Assembly: GCA_001414485.1 (NCBI GenBank)
Contig: LLEY01000027.1
Location: 372,001-436,000 of the forward strand
Direction: 5' to 3'
Length of the DNA stretch: 64,000 nt
From: Calycina herbarum
Lineage: Eukaryota; Ascomycota; Leotiomycetes; Helotiales; Pezizellaceae
Position 1 is the stretch's first letter. Every line of letters starts with the position of its first letter. The translations under genes and the position numbers were made by a program. This document shows, piece by piece, positions 35,356 through 48,900 of the stretch. The notes under the pieces were generated by a model. The model made no database searches. It worked only from the letters and a program-made list of their open reading frames with translations, and was not told the DNA's origin.

Positions 35356-37156
35356 ATGCACTCCATACCTCAACATCTCCACAGTAACCCCTCCAACCCT
35401 TCTACACCTCAGCAAAGAAAGCCAGCCCCAATGCGACCTCAAACTATCCTTACCCTTCTAAGAAGCTCAATATCCCTCAAAAAACCACAACCAACCCGAT
35501 TCCTAACCCCACAGAGAAACTTCACGATGACGAGTCCATTATCCAAAGAACCGCGTCGATTCGCACCTCTCAAGAAAGGCGCCGAGAAAGTGGAGGGACC
35601 TGGGGTTAGGAAGTTAAAGGGGATTGTGTTTGATGTTGATGGTACTTTGTGGTGAGTTTCCTTTTATATTTTTTGAAGGGGCAATTTGTTTGGATTTGAT
35701 GATAATTGTGGTGGGGTTTGGTGTTAAGTGTGCGGTCTTGAGTGAGACAATGCGTTGAGAAACCCTGCATCGCTGCACTGCTTTTTCGTGACCAATTTTG
35801 GACTTTTGTTTAGGGGGGAGGTTTATTTGCCCTTTTCCTTTTATGCCTGGAAGTCTTATGGAATACAAACACGTGATCCACCTCAAGGCACCGTGGAATA
35901 CTTGTAAAATTGTATTCTTCTATGGAATCTCTTTATCCGTGGACCTCATTCAAAATTTCCTGTCATTTCCCAGATTTTGGGGAGGCCTTTTCTGAAGATG
36001 GAAGTGCTCCTTAAACCTGCTTCGGAGAACAAGACCTCCTCTTTTTAGGCAAAAAGCCCTAATTCCAAATCTTCATGTTTTCAAGCTTCTCGCAATCATC
36101 AAACTCTTGCAAAACTTAATTCTACAATACTCCCATTTCTCTTCATTGAAAAACCTACTCGTCCCCAAAATCTACCACAATACTCTCTTCCCACTTTTAT
36201 AGATCACTCACTAACATCCCTCGCTATCTAGTCTACAACAAAACTACATGTTCGCAGAAATGCGTTCAGTCCTAGGAATCACAAAAGCAACCGACATCTT
36301 AGATCACTGCCACTCCCTCCCCCAACCCCAACAAGAAGAAGCCCTAGAATCCGTCCGAGCAATCGAGCGAAAAGCAATGGTTGATCAGAAACCCCAACCC
36401 GGACTGAAAGAACTGAGTATGTAGCCCTCCTTCAACCATCGCCTGGTCTCCCCCCTCCCTCTCCCGCAACAAAACCCCAAAAAACCAGAAGCCGCAAGAA
36501 GCCGCAAGAAGAAGAAGAACAACATAACAAGCTAATCACCACACCCAGTGTCCTACCTAACCTCCCTCCCCCTCCCAAAAGCAATTTGCACCCGCAACTT
36601 CCCCCTCCCAGTAAACCACCTCCTGACCTCCTTCCTCCCAAACGAAGTCTTTTCCCCAATCGTAACCCGAGAATTTCGTCCTCCAAAGCCTCACCCAGCG
36701 GGAATATTACATATTGCAAAGGAGTTGGGTTTGGATCCTGAGGATATGATTATGGTTGGGTAGGTCCCACCCTTTCTTCCCCCTTCTTCCCCTACCCTTC
36801 ACCTTACTTTCCCCTCCCTCCCACCTCCATACTCCCTTCGCATATCACGAAACGATAAGAAAGTGCGGAAGAGAGGACTGTGAAAAGGAGGGAATGATGA
36901 CTGACTGACCAAAAACAGTGACTCAATAGACGACATGACAGCAGGTTACCGCGCAGGAGCAGCAACAGTCTTATTAGTAAACAAACAAAACGCCCATCTA
37001 GCAGACCACGAACACACAGATCTCTGTATCAGTCGTCTCGACGAACTGATTCTGGTCCTGGAAAACGGATTCGTAGGAAGAATTGGACAGGGTGATGAGG
37101 ATAGTGATTTAAAGGGACGTGCAGAGGGTGTTTTAGAGAGTGGGAAGAGGGAGTAG
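35356..37156 (+). CDS. HAD-superfamily hydrolase
   Basis: Four exons, 35356-35651, 36232-36416, 36549-36759 and 36919-37156, give 309 aa. HAD motif I is FDVDGTLC, split by the first intron at the TGT codon, followed by LQQNYMFAEMR. Motif III lies around REFRPPKPHPAG and motif IV is VGDSIDDMTAG, also split by an intron. The enzyme is expected to be a small-molecule phosphatase; the substrate is unknown. The first 70 residues are Arg/Ser/Leu-rich without acidic residues (MRPQTILTLLRSSISLKK), like a mitochondrial presequence, then MTSPLSKEPRRFAPLKKG, so two start sites could give two localisations. The first intron is long (580 nt) with CTAAC 20 nt before the acceptor. The start at 35356 is the first ATG in frame. 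Confidence 0.88.
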
Positions 37157-37644
37157 ATATTTTGCGATGTGATGGAGTTGGCTGGGATGGCGAGTTGGCG
37201 AAGAAAGGACATGGGGGAGATAGGATGTAGACGGAAGGGCGAGATTGTGTGCTTAGATGAGAGAAATCGTGGTGTGTCTGGTGCGTTCACAAGGAGAATT
37301 ACATCAAGACTTCTCAAATGTGTAGCAAGTTACATACACAAGAGTCAAGAATCGAGACGAGTATGGGAAGTGAAAGTGACAAAGTTCTCAAGTCACTTGA
37401 AATATTCTATGTAAAATAAACGCCTGATAAAAAGCAACGCCGCTCGCGTGCCACAACATTTGTAAAAAGAAAGTAAAAGAGACCCCATATTGGCGAAGAA
37501 CGGTGAACTGAGATGATTCCAACTTAACTTTGGTTGCTGAACATAACTTCCACACATGATACAGGTGAGAGGGGGAGACGCCGATGATATGCAAATAAGT
37601 GCGAACCATATTTCTCAGAGTAAAAAAATCAAACACCGCAGGCT
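37157..37644. other. Short intergenic between convergent genes
   Basis: About 490 bp holding the 3' UTRs of the HAD hydrolase (+) and the MEK gene (-). Nothing else is recognised. Confidence 0.55.
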
Positions 37645-39379
37645 CTAATAATTAGGACCCGAGCCAGTTCCAGCTGGGTATGTATTTCCATATAAGCCGT
37701 TACCAAAGGTTGCTTGTCGTCTATTCTCCTTTCGTCCGCCATCGAGATCGCTTCCTTCTTTCCTTGGAACTGGTGGTGGTGGTAATGGGCCAGCAGGAGG
37801 CGCGGGTCGCATTGGGAGTGTGGTGGTACTGAATGTAGCTGCATTTGCACTTGATGGGCCACTTGCGTTATTTGGATCAGGTCCGTTGACAGTAGTTAAT
37901 CTTGGTACCGAGTTGGTTGTTGCTACTCGCGGAGGAAGACCTGGGTGAGCAGCAGCTCCAGAAGAACGACCAAGGCTCATAGACCCGTTCTTTGTAGGAG
38001 AGCGACCATTTTCATGTGGAGAAGTGACTGCAGAGCGTACATCTGCACCTCCAATAGGAATGTCACCAGAGGTGGGTGTTGGAAGAGAATAATCATTTGA
38101 TTGGGAATGATCTTGGGTTGTAGGCGAGTCGCTGGAGCGTAGAAGTGCTTGTGTGGAGGGAGATAGTTGTGGTGCAAGATGGGATTTCCGGTTGTCCTTT
38201 TCCATCATACCAACAGCCCATTCTTTCAAGTCTACTGGAGTTCGTTTGGCGGCTTGCACGAAAGGCTCGCGTTCCTGGAAAATGTCAGCAGGGAATTGTG
38301 AGGGTCATCTCAAAAGAACTTACATATAGCTCGGCGGGGGTTGGTCGATCCTCTGGAGTCTTTGCCATACACTTCTGAATCATATCCTCGAGAATAGATG
38401 GGAATGCGTCACTCTTTGGAAGTCTTGGTGCTGGCTCGTAGACAATCTGCTGAAGAAGATCAAGAATACCCGCTGGTGCGCCATCTCCATCTGATAGCTG
38501 CTCGCTTGCATCAAATGGAAATTTACCAATAGCCAACTCCATTATTGACAAACCAAAACTCCAGACATCAGATTTAACCGTGTACTTTTGCCCTTGAATT
38601 CTTTCTGGTGCCATGTATGTAGATGTACCAACAAAGGTATCTGCGACCGAATTGACCAACTCTCCTGAAACACCAAAATCGCATAGCTTGATTTGTCCCT
38701 TGGAGTTTACTAGGATATTTGAAGGCTTGATATCTCGATGCATGATGTGATGCGTGGTGTATAGGTAGGTCAGTCCTCCGAGAGTTGCCTCTGCGATCTT
38801 ACCAAGGACATCGACTCGCACTGGTCCGAAGTGCTTGGAAATGCTGTCTAGGGAACTGAAATTTATATTAGCATATTAATCAGGTAAACCAGTGTATTCA
38901 CATACCCAACATCCATGTACTCCATACACATAATAACGTCGCTATTCTCGCTCAAAAAGGCACCATAGAAGTTGACGATAAAGATGGAATTGGTGCTATG
39001 CATGATTTGAAGTTCTCGAACGATTCTTTTCCGCATTTCGGTTTTGGCTTCAACGTGGATGACCTAGCAGAAATATTGGTTAGTATATGTTTCCATTCTC
39101 TTTTCCAGAATGATGTCTTTGACATACCTTCCTGGCCATAACCATGTTTGTCGCCAGATGCCGGACTTTGCTAACAGTTCCTCCATTTCCATGTCCGAGG
39201 TCCTTGAGCACTTCTAAATCCTCTCTCTTCAAATCCAATTTGTATTCGATGCCGATCTCCAAATCTGTTTTTTCGGCCTCTGCGGGGCGTGGAGGCGGCG
39301 GGGTTGGGGCAGCCAGAGAAAGACCTTTTTTATTCTTGCGTTTCAGCGTCGTTGGCGTCGCTATTCCGGTATCAGCCAT
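37645..39379 (-). CDS. STE7: MAP kinase kinase, Ste7/MEK2 type
   Basis: Four exons, 39128-39379, 38906-39063, 38324-38855 and 37645-38274, give 523 aa. The kinase phosphorylates the Fus3/Kss1-type MAP kinase that controls mating and, in pathogens, invasive growth. Visible parts: a basic-hydrophobic MAPK docking motif at 12-24 (LKRKNKKGLSLAA), Gly loop GHGNGGTVSKV (62-72), catalytic Lys in MARK (84), HRDIKPSN from H176, DFG, and activation-loop S206 and T210 in VNSVADTFVGTS. That Ser-x3-Thr loop is the MEK signature and this wording is Ste7-like rather than Pbs2- or Mkk1-like. APERIQGQKYTVKSDVWSFG follows. Residues from about 330 are a disordered Ser/Pro/Asn-rich tail ending PAGTGSGPNY. It is divergent from SPT6 across 1.25 kb. 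Confidence 0.93.
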
Positions 39380-39647
39380 CTTGAAGACGGGAGCGTTGCT
39401 CTGTGAGAATGGTCAAGGCGAAAGAAATGCGCGCTGCGGAGGATGTGGGTTGTTGGCTCTGGCGTTCTGGCGCTGGCACAGGCACAGGCGCGGGGAGAAA
39501 GTGGAATGAGCGGTTCGCTGAAGGTCAAGGTATCGCAGTCGTTGTTGGACCGCACACCTGCTGAATGATGCTCAGCGCAGAATGGAGGTATGAACGAGAG
39601 TGCTACCCGGTGTAGAGACGGTCGATGGGGCGAGAAAAGGAGGTAGC

Positions 39648-39673
39648 AGGAGGAGGAGGAGGAGGAGGAGGAG
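39648..39673 (+). repeat. (AGG)n microsatellite
   Basis: About eight AGG units; on the opposite strand a CCT tract in the leader of the MEK gene. Confidence 0.9.
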
Positions 39674-39810
39674 CAGCGTCGCAAACGGTTGTACCCCAAG
39701 TTGAGATCTGAGGATATTGCTTTGGTATTGGTGGCTGATTGGCTGACCACGATGCACACCCAAACCAGCCCAGGATGTGGGGGAGACAAGAAGTGATTTA
39801 GGGACGGAAT

Positions 39811-39833
39811 TTGAACTTGAACTTGAACTTGAA
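39811..39833 (+). repeat. TTGAAC hexamer repeat
   Basis: Nearly four copies of TTGAAC in a row. Confidence 0.85.
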
Positions 39834-40226
39834 AGAAAGATGGATATCAGGAAGATTCGTAGAAGGATCGTGCCAGAGGTCTCGAGCAAGAGCAAGAGCA
39901 AGCTTGTTTTACTGCTTCAAACAAATGGATGCCAGGGGGAACCCGTCGTCTTATCGCATTGGATGGCGAGTTACTCGTAATTGCAAGCGAGTCTGTGTCT
40001 CCTGTCCTGCGACTCAATGACTGGTGAGGCCACTGAGGGGCGTCTCAAAACTGACTTGATACACCCTATTAGCTGCGAGCTTGACCTGCTATCACTTTGC
40101 CTGGGCGTTTAGAGCTCGTCTCTCCAACACTTTGCCGCCAGTTCGATTCCAATAAATTATTTTAAGATATACTATATCTATACAATATCGTAAATATAAT
40201 GTCAAAAGTCTAAGCCTCCTCTCCTG

Positions 40227-40246
40227 CAGGACAGGACAGGACAGGA
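40227..40246 (+). repeat. CAGGA pentamer repeat
   Basis: Four tandem copies of CAGGA, about 390 bp before the SPT6 start. Confidence 0.85.
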
Positions 40247-40633
40247 CTCGTAGAAATGTCGATGCGATGCAGGAGAACGAACCCGGGCTTCTTTCATGGC
40301 ATGGCTCCTTCCAGGTTCCACAGAGTCCAGACGCAAGCCCCGTAAATCACGTGGGAGTGGCTGAATTACTTGGGAGCCGATCATAAGCCGGTAAATCGTA
40401 AGCCTTCCCCTTGGCCCGAATCTTCGGACCCAAGTGCGGACTTCGGACCAAACCTGAGGCTGCTTTCACGATTTATCTAAGAGGTGAAGTCGCGTTGGCT
40501 CTCTACGACCGCCCTGCCTTTCCATCCTCGTCGCTGCTCTTACTTTTTAGGTAGTGGGATAGTACAAAAAGGCCCTATTGTCCAAATCCATCGCCTTCAA
40601 ATTCTCCTTAAACCTACAAACAAAACGCCCAAG

Positions 40634-43600
40634 ATGAGTATGGCAGATTTGATTCACGGGGAGGCTGAGCTTGACGACGAGGAGAACGACGAGTCTTTCG
40701 ACGAGGAAAATGGCGATGCGCCAAAGAAACAAAAGGCTGCCCTGGATGACTCGAGCGAGGAGGAGGAAGATGATGACGACGAAGAAGCTGCTCGCGCTGT
40801 ATGTGGTCTTCTATTACCAAACGGGCTCTTGGTTCACTAACTCACCATTTCTTAGGTCCGCGAAGGCTTCATTATCGATGATGAGGACGATGAAATAGAC
40901 GATTCCCGCGCACGCCGCCACAAAAGAAAAAGACATGAGAAACGAAGTCGCGAAGTTGAAGAAGCGGTCCTGGATGATGAGGATCTGGACCTCATTGGAG
41001 AGGCAAACCCGGAATGGGAGCGCAAGACCACATCCCAGGTGTGTAATATGCGCTTGCTTTACTGATGATAATTAGTGGGCTGATTGTGTGTCTAGCCAAA
41101 ATTCAAGCGTCTCAAGCGTGGGCATCGAGATGAGAACGAACATCACCAACGAGGATTACAAGATATCTTTTCCGATGACGAAGAAGCCGAGCCTGCGAAC
41201 GATTACGAGAGACCTTTTACTGGACGAGAACACCACCAAAGACTCGACGAATTTGCTGATTTCATCGAGGAAGATTACCCCGATGAGGATGAAGAAACTA
41301 GACGGCAGCAACAAGAAGAGATTGAGGTCGGGGTTACACGCCCGCGCGAGAGAGGCTATGCTGGAAATGGAGAGGCTTCCGGACTGGACAGCCAGGCTTT
41401 GGAAGACATGGAAGCCATCTTTGGAAATGGAGAGGACTACGATTGGGCTCTAGCTTTGGAGGACGAGGAAGAGGCAAGAGAGGCTGGAGAACACAACTTG
41501 GAGCTCAAGGATGTTTTCGAGCCCTCGCAACTTTCGGAAAAGCTTCTTACGGATGAAGACAACCAGATTCGATGGCTGGACGAGCCTGAGCGATTCCAAC
41601 TCGACCGTTTGCCCTTTAAAAACTTGACCATGTCAGACGAGCAGTTCAAGGAAGAATCTCGCTGGATCACTAGTCTGATATGGCCTAAGAAACAGCTCCA
41701 CGGCGATTTACAAGGACCATTTACTCGAGCGATTGGCAAAGTACTCGAGTTCTTTGTGGTTGACGAAGTCGAAGTTCCTTACGTTTTCCAACACCGCAAG
41801 GACTACCTTATTCATGCGACCAGATCCAATCAGAGTAGAACCGATGAACCCGAGTATGTTGTTACCGCCGAAAAGCTGCTTAACCAAGACGACTTGTGGC
41901 GGATTCTCGAACTTGACCTCAAATTTCGAGCTCTCATTGAAAAGCGAAATATTCTGCAGAAAACCTACGATGGCTTAAGAAGAGCATCAAATGTGCGAGA
42001 TCGTATGGTTGAGACTATGTTGCCTATCGCAGTCACAATGGAAGAACTCCAGGATATTCAAGATTTCATTTATTTTCAATATTCGGCAGAAATTAAAGAT
42101 GCTGCTGCCTCTAACGTCGAGCTCAAGGAGAAGCGCCGGGCTGGCGGGAAATCGTCAATCTTCGACCGTATCCGAAAAGGTCGATCATACCAGCTCGTTC
42201 AAGCGTATGGCATCACACCGGACCAAGTTGCTCAGAACGCCTTGAAGGAGGGCCGGCGACAGTACGTCGAAGATGCGTCAAGCACGCCTATCGATTTTGC
42301 GGACTCCTTGATCTCGGGTAGCGAATTCAGCACTGGCGAGGCAGTCTTGTCGGCAGCACGTCAAATGTACGCGGAGGAGTTGTACATGAACCCCCGTATG
42401 AGAAAGCATTTCCGCATGCATTATTACGGTGCGGGTGTTGTCAATTGCCGTAGAACCGAGAAAGGATTACGGAAGATTGACGAGCAACACCCATATTATG
42501 AGCTCAAGTATCTCAAAAACCAAACTTTTGGGGATATCGCCAACAAACCCGAGACGTTCCTGAAAATGCTTAAAGCCGAAGAGGAAGGACTTCTAGAGGT
42601 CAAGGTTGTTTTACAAACCGAGAGAGAATTTCGGCGTCAACTTCTCCAAGAGTTTACGTCCGAAAATTTTAGTGAACTTGCAGATGCTTGGAATGATGAG
42701 CGTAAAAAGGTTATGGATCTTGCGTTTGTAAAACTGGACCGTGTCATTACCAAGGGTGTCAAAGAGAGCATGCGAACTGAATGCCAGGATTCCATACTTA
42801 AGCTCTGCCGGGAGGAGTACTCGAAGAAGCTCGATCAAGCTCCTTACAAGCCAAAGGGAATGATTCTTGGCACGGTCCCCCGAGTACTCGCTTTGTCAAG
42901 CGGAAACGGTGATCCGCAACGAGATGCTGTTTGCTGGGCGTGGGTCGAGGAAGATGGTCGTGTACTCGAACATGGAAAGTTCAATAACCTGTCTCGGGAT
43001 GAAAAAGCTAGAGCGGAATTTGTTGAACTTGTTCAGCGCAGAAATCCAGATGTTCTGGGAGTTAGCGGTTTCTCAGTTGAAACCAACAGACTTGTCTCGG
43101 CTCTGAGAGACTTGGTTGAGGACAAGAACTTGAGAGGTCCTGAATTTGAAGATCAAGACACTGGCGAAGATAGAAGAGAGCCATTGGAAGTAGTGGTGGT
43201 CAACGACGAGGTTGCGCGGCTCTACAAAGACAGTGCACGTGCGAAGCTCGATCACCCAGCGCTACCACCACTCTCAAGATACTGCGTTGCACTAGCAAAG
43301 TACCTCCAAAACCCCATGAAGGAGTATGCCGCTCTAGGGAAGGATATTACTTCCCTGCAGTTCCACCCCTCTCAACAACTCTTACCGGAAGACAAGCTAC
43401 GAAAGCAACTCGAAACTGCCATGGTAGACATGGTCAACCTGTGTGGAGTTGACATTAACGAGGCTATTAGCGATTCCTACACTGCGATGTTACTTCCTTA
43501 CGTCTGTGGTCTTGGTCCAAGAAAAGCAACCGCCGTTCTCAAAACCATCAATCAAAATGGTGGGATTGTCAATTCTCGTGATGAACTCGTTGGAGATCCC

Positions 43601-45035
43601 GACAGCAACAAACTTCCCGTCGTTGGCCCAAGAGTATGGAACAATTGCGCAAGTTTCTTGTCGATTGAATACGACAGCTCAAGTGCTATGTCTGATTACC
43701 TGGATAATACTCGAGTGCATCCCGAAGATTACGAACTTGGACGGAAGATGGCCGCAGATGCTTTAGAACTTGACGAGGAGGATGTCAAGGCCGAGGTCGA
43801 TGAGAATGGACCAGGAGCTATCATCCGCAAACTTATCAAGGATGATGAACAAGAAAAGGTCAATGATCTCATCTTGGAGGAGTACGCTGAGCAACTTGAG
43901 CGCAACTACAACCAGCGAAAACGTGCGACACTCGAGACTATCCGCGCTGAATTGCAACAACCTTATGAGGAGCTTCGGCGAAATTTCGAAATTCTTTCAG
44001 ACGATGAGATTTTTACCATGCTGTGTGGAGAAACCCAAGAATCTCTTGATAAGGGAATGATCGTGTCCGTGAACATCCGGGTAGTCAAGGATGATTTTCT
44101 TATTGCAAAGCTTGATTGTGGCATTGAAGGTAGGGTCGATATTATGGACGGCTCTGAACGAGAATTGCCACTCACTCGTCTTTTCTCTACTGGCCAGGTG
44201 GCTCAGGCAAAACTCTTGGAGGTTGACCGACGAAGTTTCACCGCCAAGCTCTCTCTTCGCGATAGCGTTGTGAGAGTACCATACCGGAAACGTCTTGACC
44301 ATGAACAGAACGAATGGGATTATGTGCAGGAGCAAAAGGATAAAGAAGAGCTTCGCGAAAAAGATAAATCTACGGGCCGTACTCAGCGTGTCGTCAACCA
44401 TCCACTATTTCGGCCTTTCAATTCTACCCAGGCTGAAGAGTATCTGGGATCGCAATCATCTGGTGATGCCGTCATTCGGCCTTCTTCCAAAGGTAATGAC
44501 CATCTTGCTGTTACTTGGAAAGTGGCGGATGGTGTCTACCAGCATATCGATGTTCTTGAGCTGGAAAAAGAAAACGAGTTCTCCGTTGGCCGAAAGCTTC
44601 GAATTGGAGCCGGAACCAAATACAACTACAGCGATCTCGATGAATTGATCGTGGATCATGTCAAGGCCATGTCCAAAAAGGTTGATGAGATGACGCAACA
44701 TGAAAAATACCAACCTCACAGCAGAGCCGAAACAGGTATGTAAACCTGTTTTCTGATTTGTATCATTGCTAACGTCTGTTGTAGAAACCTGGTTGCGCGC
44801 CTACACCCAAGCCAACCCCCGGAGATCTGTCTACGCTTTCTGCATCGACAACAAACATCCAGGATACTTTTACCTCTGCTTCATGACTGGAGGATCAAAT
44901 AAAAATGTCAACGCCTGGCCTGTGCGGGTTGTTCCTAACGCTTTTGAGCTGATGAAGGCACCATATCCTGACATGAGAGCGCTGTGCAATGGCTTCAAAA
45001 TGCGGGTTGCAAGCGAGTCACAGCGACGAGGTTAA
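40634..45035 (+). CDS. SPT6: Transcription elongation factor and histone chaperone Spt6
   Basis: Four exons, 40634-40798, 40856-41038, 41096-44735 and 44785-45035, join to 1412 aa, the usual fungal Spt6 size. Spt6 travels with RNA polymerase II in the nucleus and reassembles nucleosomes. The first 200 residues are extremely acidic ([15 protein letters not shown]), as in all Spt6 proteins, with a basic patch [14 protein letters not shown]. Then come the Tex-like core, the YqgF/RNase-H-like domain (about 705-800), the helix-hairpin-helix with [12 protein letters not shown] (about 915-950), an S1 domain (about 1100-1170, [20 protein letters not shown]) and the tandem SH2 region from about 1215 ([24 protein letters not shown]). 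The start at 40634 gives [18 protein letters not shown] two codons on is an alternative. Introns are GTATGT/GTGTGT types. Confidence 0.96.
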
Positions 45036-45965
45036 GATATGCGTGCTGGATAGAGGGAGTTCTAGAATGGGATAAGCGGTGGTTTCATTCGCATCTTGTA
45101 ACAAAATAGTAAAATACCAAGCTTGCTTTTTGGGGAGGGGCACAGGGGGGGAATTTGCATTGAGAGGACGCGTGTGAATAAAATGGGCGAAGCCCATAGA
45201 TAGTTATGACCATAAGTAGCCTTTTTGAAAAATCGATCAGGATCTACTCAATGAAAAGTATTACAAATTGACTACTCTTCTCCATTTGAATTCTAGAATT
45301 TTGAAGTCAATTTTGAAACGTAGAAGCAGGTGCTGCCCTGAGCGAACGATGATTTTCTCGTTTACATGCTTGGTACCGAAAGAGGGCGCAAGGCTGAGCC
45401 CGTGGGAAGGAGTCGTACTCCGCGCAATCCGCCCGTTGCCAAACCCAAACCAAACCTTGAGCTGAGCCTCTTTGCTTACTTTCTATTGCCAGCTCACTGT
45501 TTTCATATCCCGTTGTCCTCTTCATGTCGAGGTGAATATTCGTGTTTTCGAAATTTTGCCACTTAACCAATCACTCACAATTGTTTACAACATCGATTTG
45601 TAGCAATCGCATGTCCTGGCCGTCAAATCCGATTTAGCCCCTACCAAACGCTTGGAAACAACTAGACCACACTATTGCAAGACACCCTGAGCTACAAGAG
45701 ACCAGAATCTTCACCGAAATCCCCGAAAGAAATAGTTGTTTTCTTAACGGCCTCTCAAATTCCGGTTGATTGACTGCCACCGTCATCACCTAAAACCTGC
45801 GATACCTGCCCCTTGGAAACGTCCTAGAGCTCCTTCTAGCTTCGCGCCAACTTTCCAGTTTACAACCTCTCCCGAGACTAAAACTTGCGACTGATACGAG
45901 GGTGTTTTGGTTCGTCTGCGAATGCCACTGCGTCCGTACTCTGCCATCGTTGGGTCGTCGGTGCA
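45036..45965. other. Intergenic, promoter of the Osh3-like gene
   Basis: About 930 bp between SPT6 and the next gene on the same strand. Nothing beyond a C-rich leader from about 45600 onward is visible. Confidence 0.5.
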
Positions 45966-48900
45966 ATGGCTGGACTGGAGCAGCTTGAGATTCACAGCAA
46001 GGTATGCCATTCTGGGAGGGGATGCGGTGGAACAAGATCATGGTCTAATGTAGGCAGTCGTACATCGTTCGCTGGGTGAAAGTGGAAGAAGCGCATACCA
46101 TCTCATGGAGTGTTCAGCCGCACAAGAAATCAATGTATGCTCAAATTCAAAATCCAATTACACATACGTCATTAACATTTGGGTAGAAACTTCGGTATCT
46201 TTAAACACCCTCGAACTGGGACTGTTTCTACGCCTGGAGGAACACAATATCCGGCTTTGGACGATGCCTCTGCGACTCTTCAACAACTAGATACCGGAGC
46301 GGACAAAAGCAGGCGGGCCTCAGACAACAGGAACGAAACCGATTCCACAGCACGAGAACAATTGGGAGCTAAAGGGTTTATTCAGATCCAGTGGTTTGGA
46401 AAATGCGAGGCAGACAAAGTTTCCATGGGGACTTATACGGTCCCCCCAGGACTGGGGGGAATGTATGGGTTGATATTCGATAATACATTCTCCAAAGCGG
46501 TCTCGAAGACGGCAACTTTCGTTCTGCTCACATATCCTGCCAATGCCCCTCCTCATGCGACACACCACATGGCAAGCGTTGCGGCAGCTAAGAAACAGAG
46601 TCCAAAAATGGCAGCAATGGCCTCCGAATCCGTTGACAGTCTACAAAGCCATTTGGCTATTGGGAATGGGAGCAGGGGAAACTCGGTTGTAGGCCGGAAT
46701 GACGATAATCAGATGCCCACATATCATACTGGAGTCTTGCAGAAACGTCGAAGAAAGAGAGGGCAGGGTTATGCTAGCAGATTCTTCTCTTTGGATTTCG
46801 CCTCTTGCACGTTGTCATACTACTACAGCCGAAATTCTTCGGCTCTCAGAGGAGCAATACCTTTGAGTCTCGCAGCGATTGCGGCGGATGAGAGACGCCG
46901 TGAAATTAGTATTGATTCGGGGGCTGAGGTATGGCATCTAAGGGCTGGAAATGCAAAGGATTTCAGTGATTGGACTACCGCTCTTGAACGAGCCAGCAAC
47001 GCTGCCCGAGGTGCTGAGAGAAGTTCTGAGACGAGAGATTCGTCTTCTCCTCCCCCTGAAATGCTTCGTGTTAGAACATCCGGGCTACAGAATCAAGGCC
47101 CAAACGTGGAAGAAGAACGAGAATGGGCGCAGGTAGAAGCATTGGTTAGTAGGATTGTTGGAACTCGCGACGCTGTGCGAAGACTGTCGAAAAATACAGC
47201 TCCGGCTCCATCTGGTGCAAGAAGAGCCTCACATATGGGTCTTGGCCTCACAGGCAGTACAAGTCCGAGTCCTAACTTGGATGAGCCCAACGATTATTTT
47301 GGAGGCGCTGCTGCACCTGTCCCCGAGAAGAGGCCATTTTGGAAACGCAAATCCAGCACACCTACCACGCCCCAAATGCTTCAACGTGGAATGGGATCGC
47401 AACTTGCTGTTCCCACTCCAGCTACCGTAACAACTATTACTGCCAACGGATCTGTTACGCCATCTGCTCGGAAACGCCATTCCCAGGAAGAAACCAGCAT
47501 ACATGACCATTGCTCCGCATTGCAGCGTGATCTTGATAACGTCCTCCAAGATTTTACTACTCTCATTATGAATAGCAAGAGACGTCGACAACATGCTCCT
47601 AGGTCAGCAGCCAGGGTCAGCATGGACTCGACTTCGACGGGAGAGTTTTTTGATGCAGAACCTGGTGATTTGGACCGCTCTCAGGTCGTGATGATTGATC
47701 GTAGAAGTGATGAAGATACCCAACCCTCCGAAGTAGAGGATGAGTTTGCAACCGATGCATCCTCGATATCATCGGCAGGTGATAATTCCAACACTGCCCA
47801 TCTTACAGGAGCCGCTGCCTTATTCCCTACCAAACCAAAGTCTCTGGATCCGCTGCCAGTGCCCATACTTGTCAAACGTCGAAAAGTTATACCAGCAGCA
47901 ACCCAGCAACCCCCTAGTTTGATCGGATTCCTCCGTAAGAATGTGGGCAAAGACTTCAGCACGATCAGTATGCCCGTTACCGCCAATGAACCCGTTTCAA
48001 TTCTCCAACGTGTAGCAGAGCAATTGGAATATGCTCAAATTCTGGACACAGCTTCATCTCATAAGAACCCCACCATCCGCCTTCTACATGTTGCAGCATT
48101 TGCTATTTCACAATTCAGTTCAAATCGTGCTAAAGAGCGAGCCATGCGAAAACCATTCAACCCTCTATTGGGTGAAACTTACGAGTTGATTCGAACTGAC
48201 AAGGAGGTTCCAGGTGGATTCCGCTTCGTCGTAGAAAAGGTTTGCCATCGTCCAGTCCGAATGGCATGCCAAGCCGATTCCGCAAATTGGTCATTCAGTC
48301 AAAGTCCCGCTCCTGTACAGAACTTCTGGGGAAAGAGCGCAGAGCTCATCACAGAAGGTCGTGTCAGAATCGCTCTGCGATTACCAGATGGCAGCGAAGA
48401 ACTTTACAGCTGGACCTCCGCTACCGTATTCTTGCGCAACGTCGTGATGGGCGAGAAATACGTCGAGCCAGTCGGTACCATGGTCGTCACGAATGAATCC
48501 ACGGGCGGAAAAGCGAATGTGGAATTTAAACAAAAAGGAATGTTCGGTGGTCGGAGTGAAGATGTACAAGTTGATTCTTTCTCTCCTGACGGATCACCTA
48601 CCGGGTTTGGACTCACGGGTAATTGGACGACTAGTCTTAAAATGTTGGAGAATGGGAAGAATGGAGGCGAGATTTGGAGGGTGGGCGAGCTGGTGGATAA
48701 TGCGGCGCAGAGGTATGGACTTACTACTTTTGCGGCGGGATTGAATGAGATTACGGAGTTGGAAAAGGGACGCTTGCCGCCTACTGATGGGAGGTTGAGG
48801 CCGGATCAGAGGGCCCTCGAGATGGGCGACTTGGATTCAGCGGAGGCGCTGAAGGCGAAATTGGAGGAGTCTCAGAGGGAGAGGAGGAAGGAGTTGGAGG

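Larger units (their letters stand above)
39380..40633. promoter_or_regulatory. Divergent MEK2/SPT6 intergenic region with three microsatellites
   Basis: About 1.25 kb between two divergent starts. It contains (AGG)n at 39648-39673, TTGAAC repeated at 39811-39833 and CAGGA repeated four times at 40227-40246. Read on the MEK2 strand the AGG run becomes a CCT tract in the probable leader. Antisense frames here (up to 142 codons) are products of these tracts. Confidence 0.5.

Noticed and set aside
36432..36719. Gly/Leu-rich frame antisense to the HAD gene
   Set aside because: Covers an intron and exon 3 of a clear gene; low complexity.
39361..39901. Ser/Leu-rich minus-strand frames upstream of MEK2
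   Set aside because: Created by the AGG/CCT microsatellite and leader sequence.
40130..40160. GTTCGATTCC string resembling a tRNA T-arm
   Set aside because: No matching A-box or acceptor stem at the right distance.
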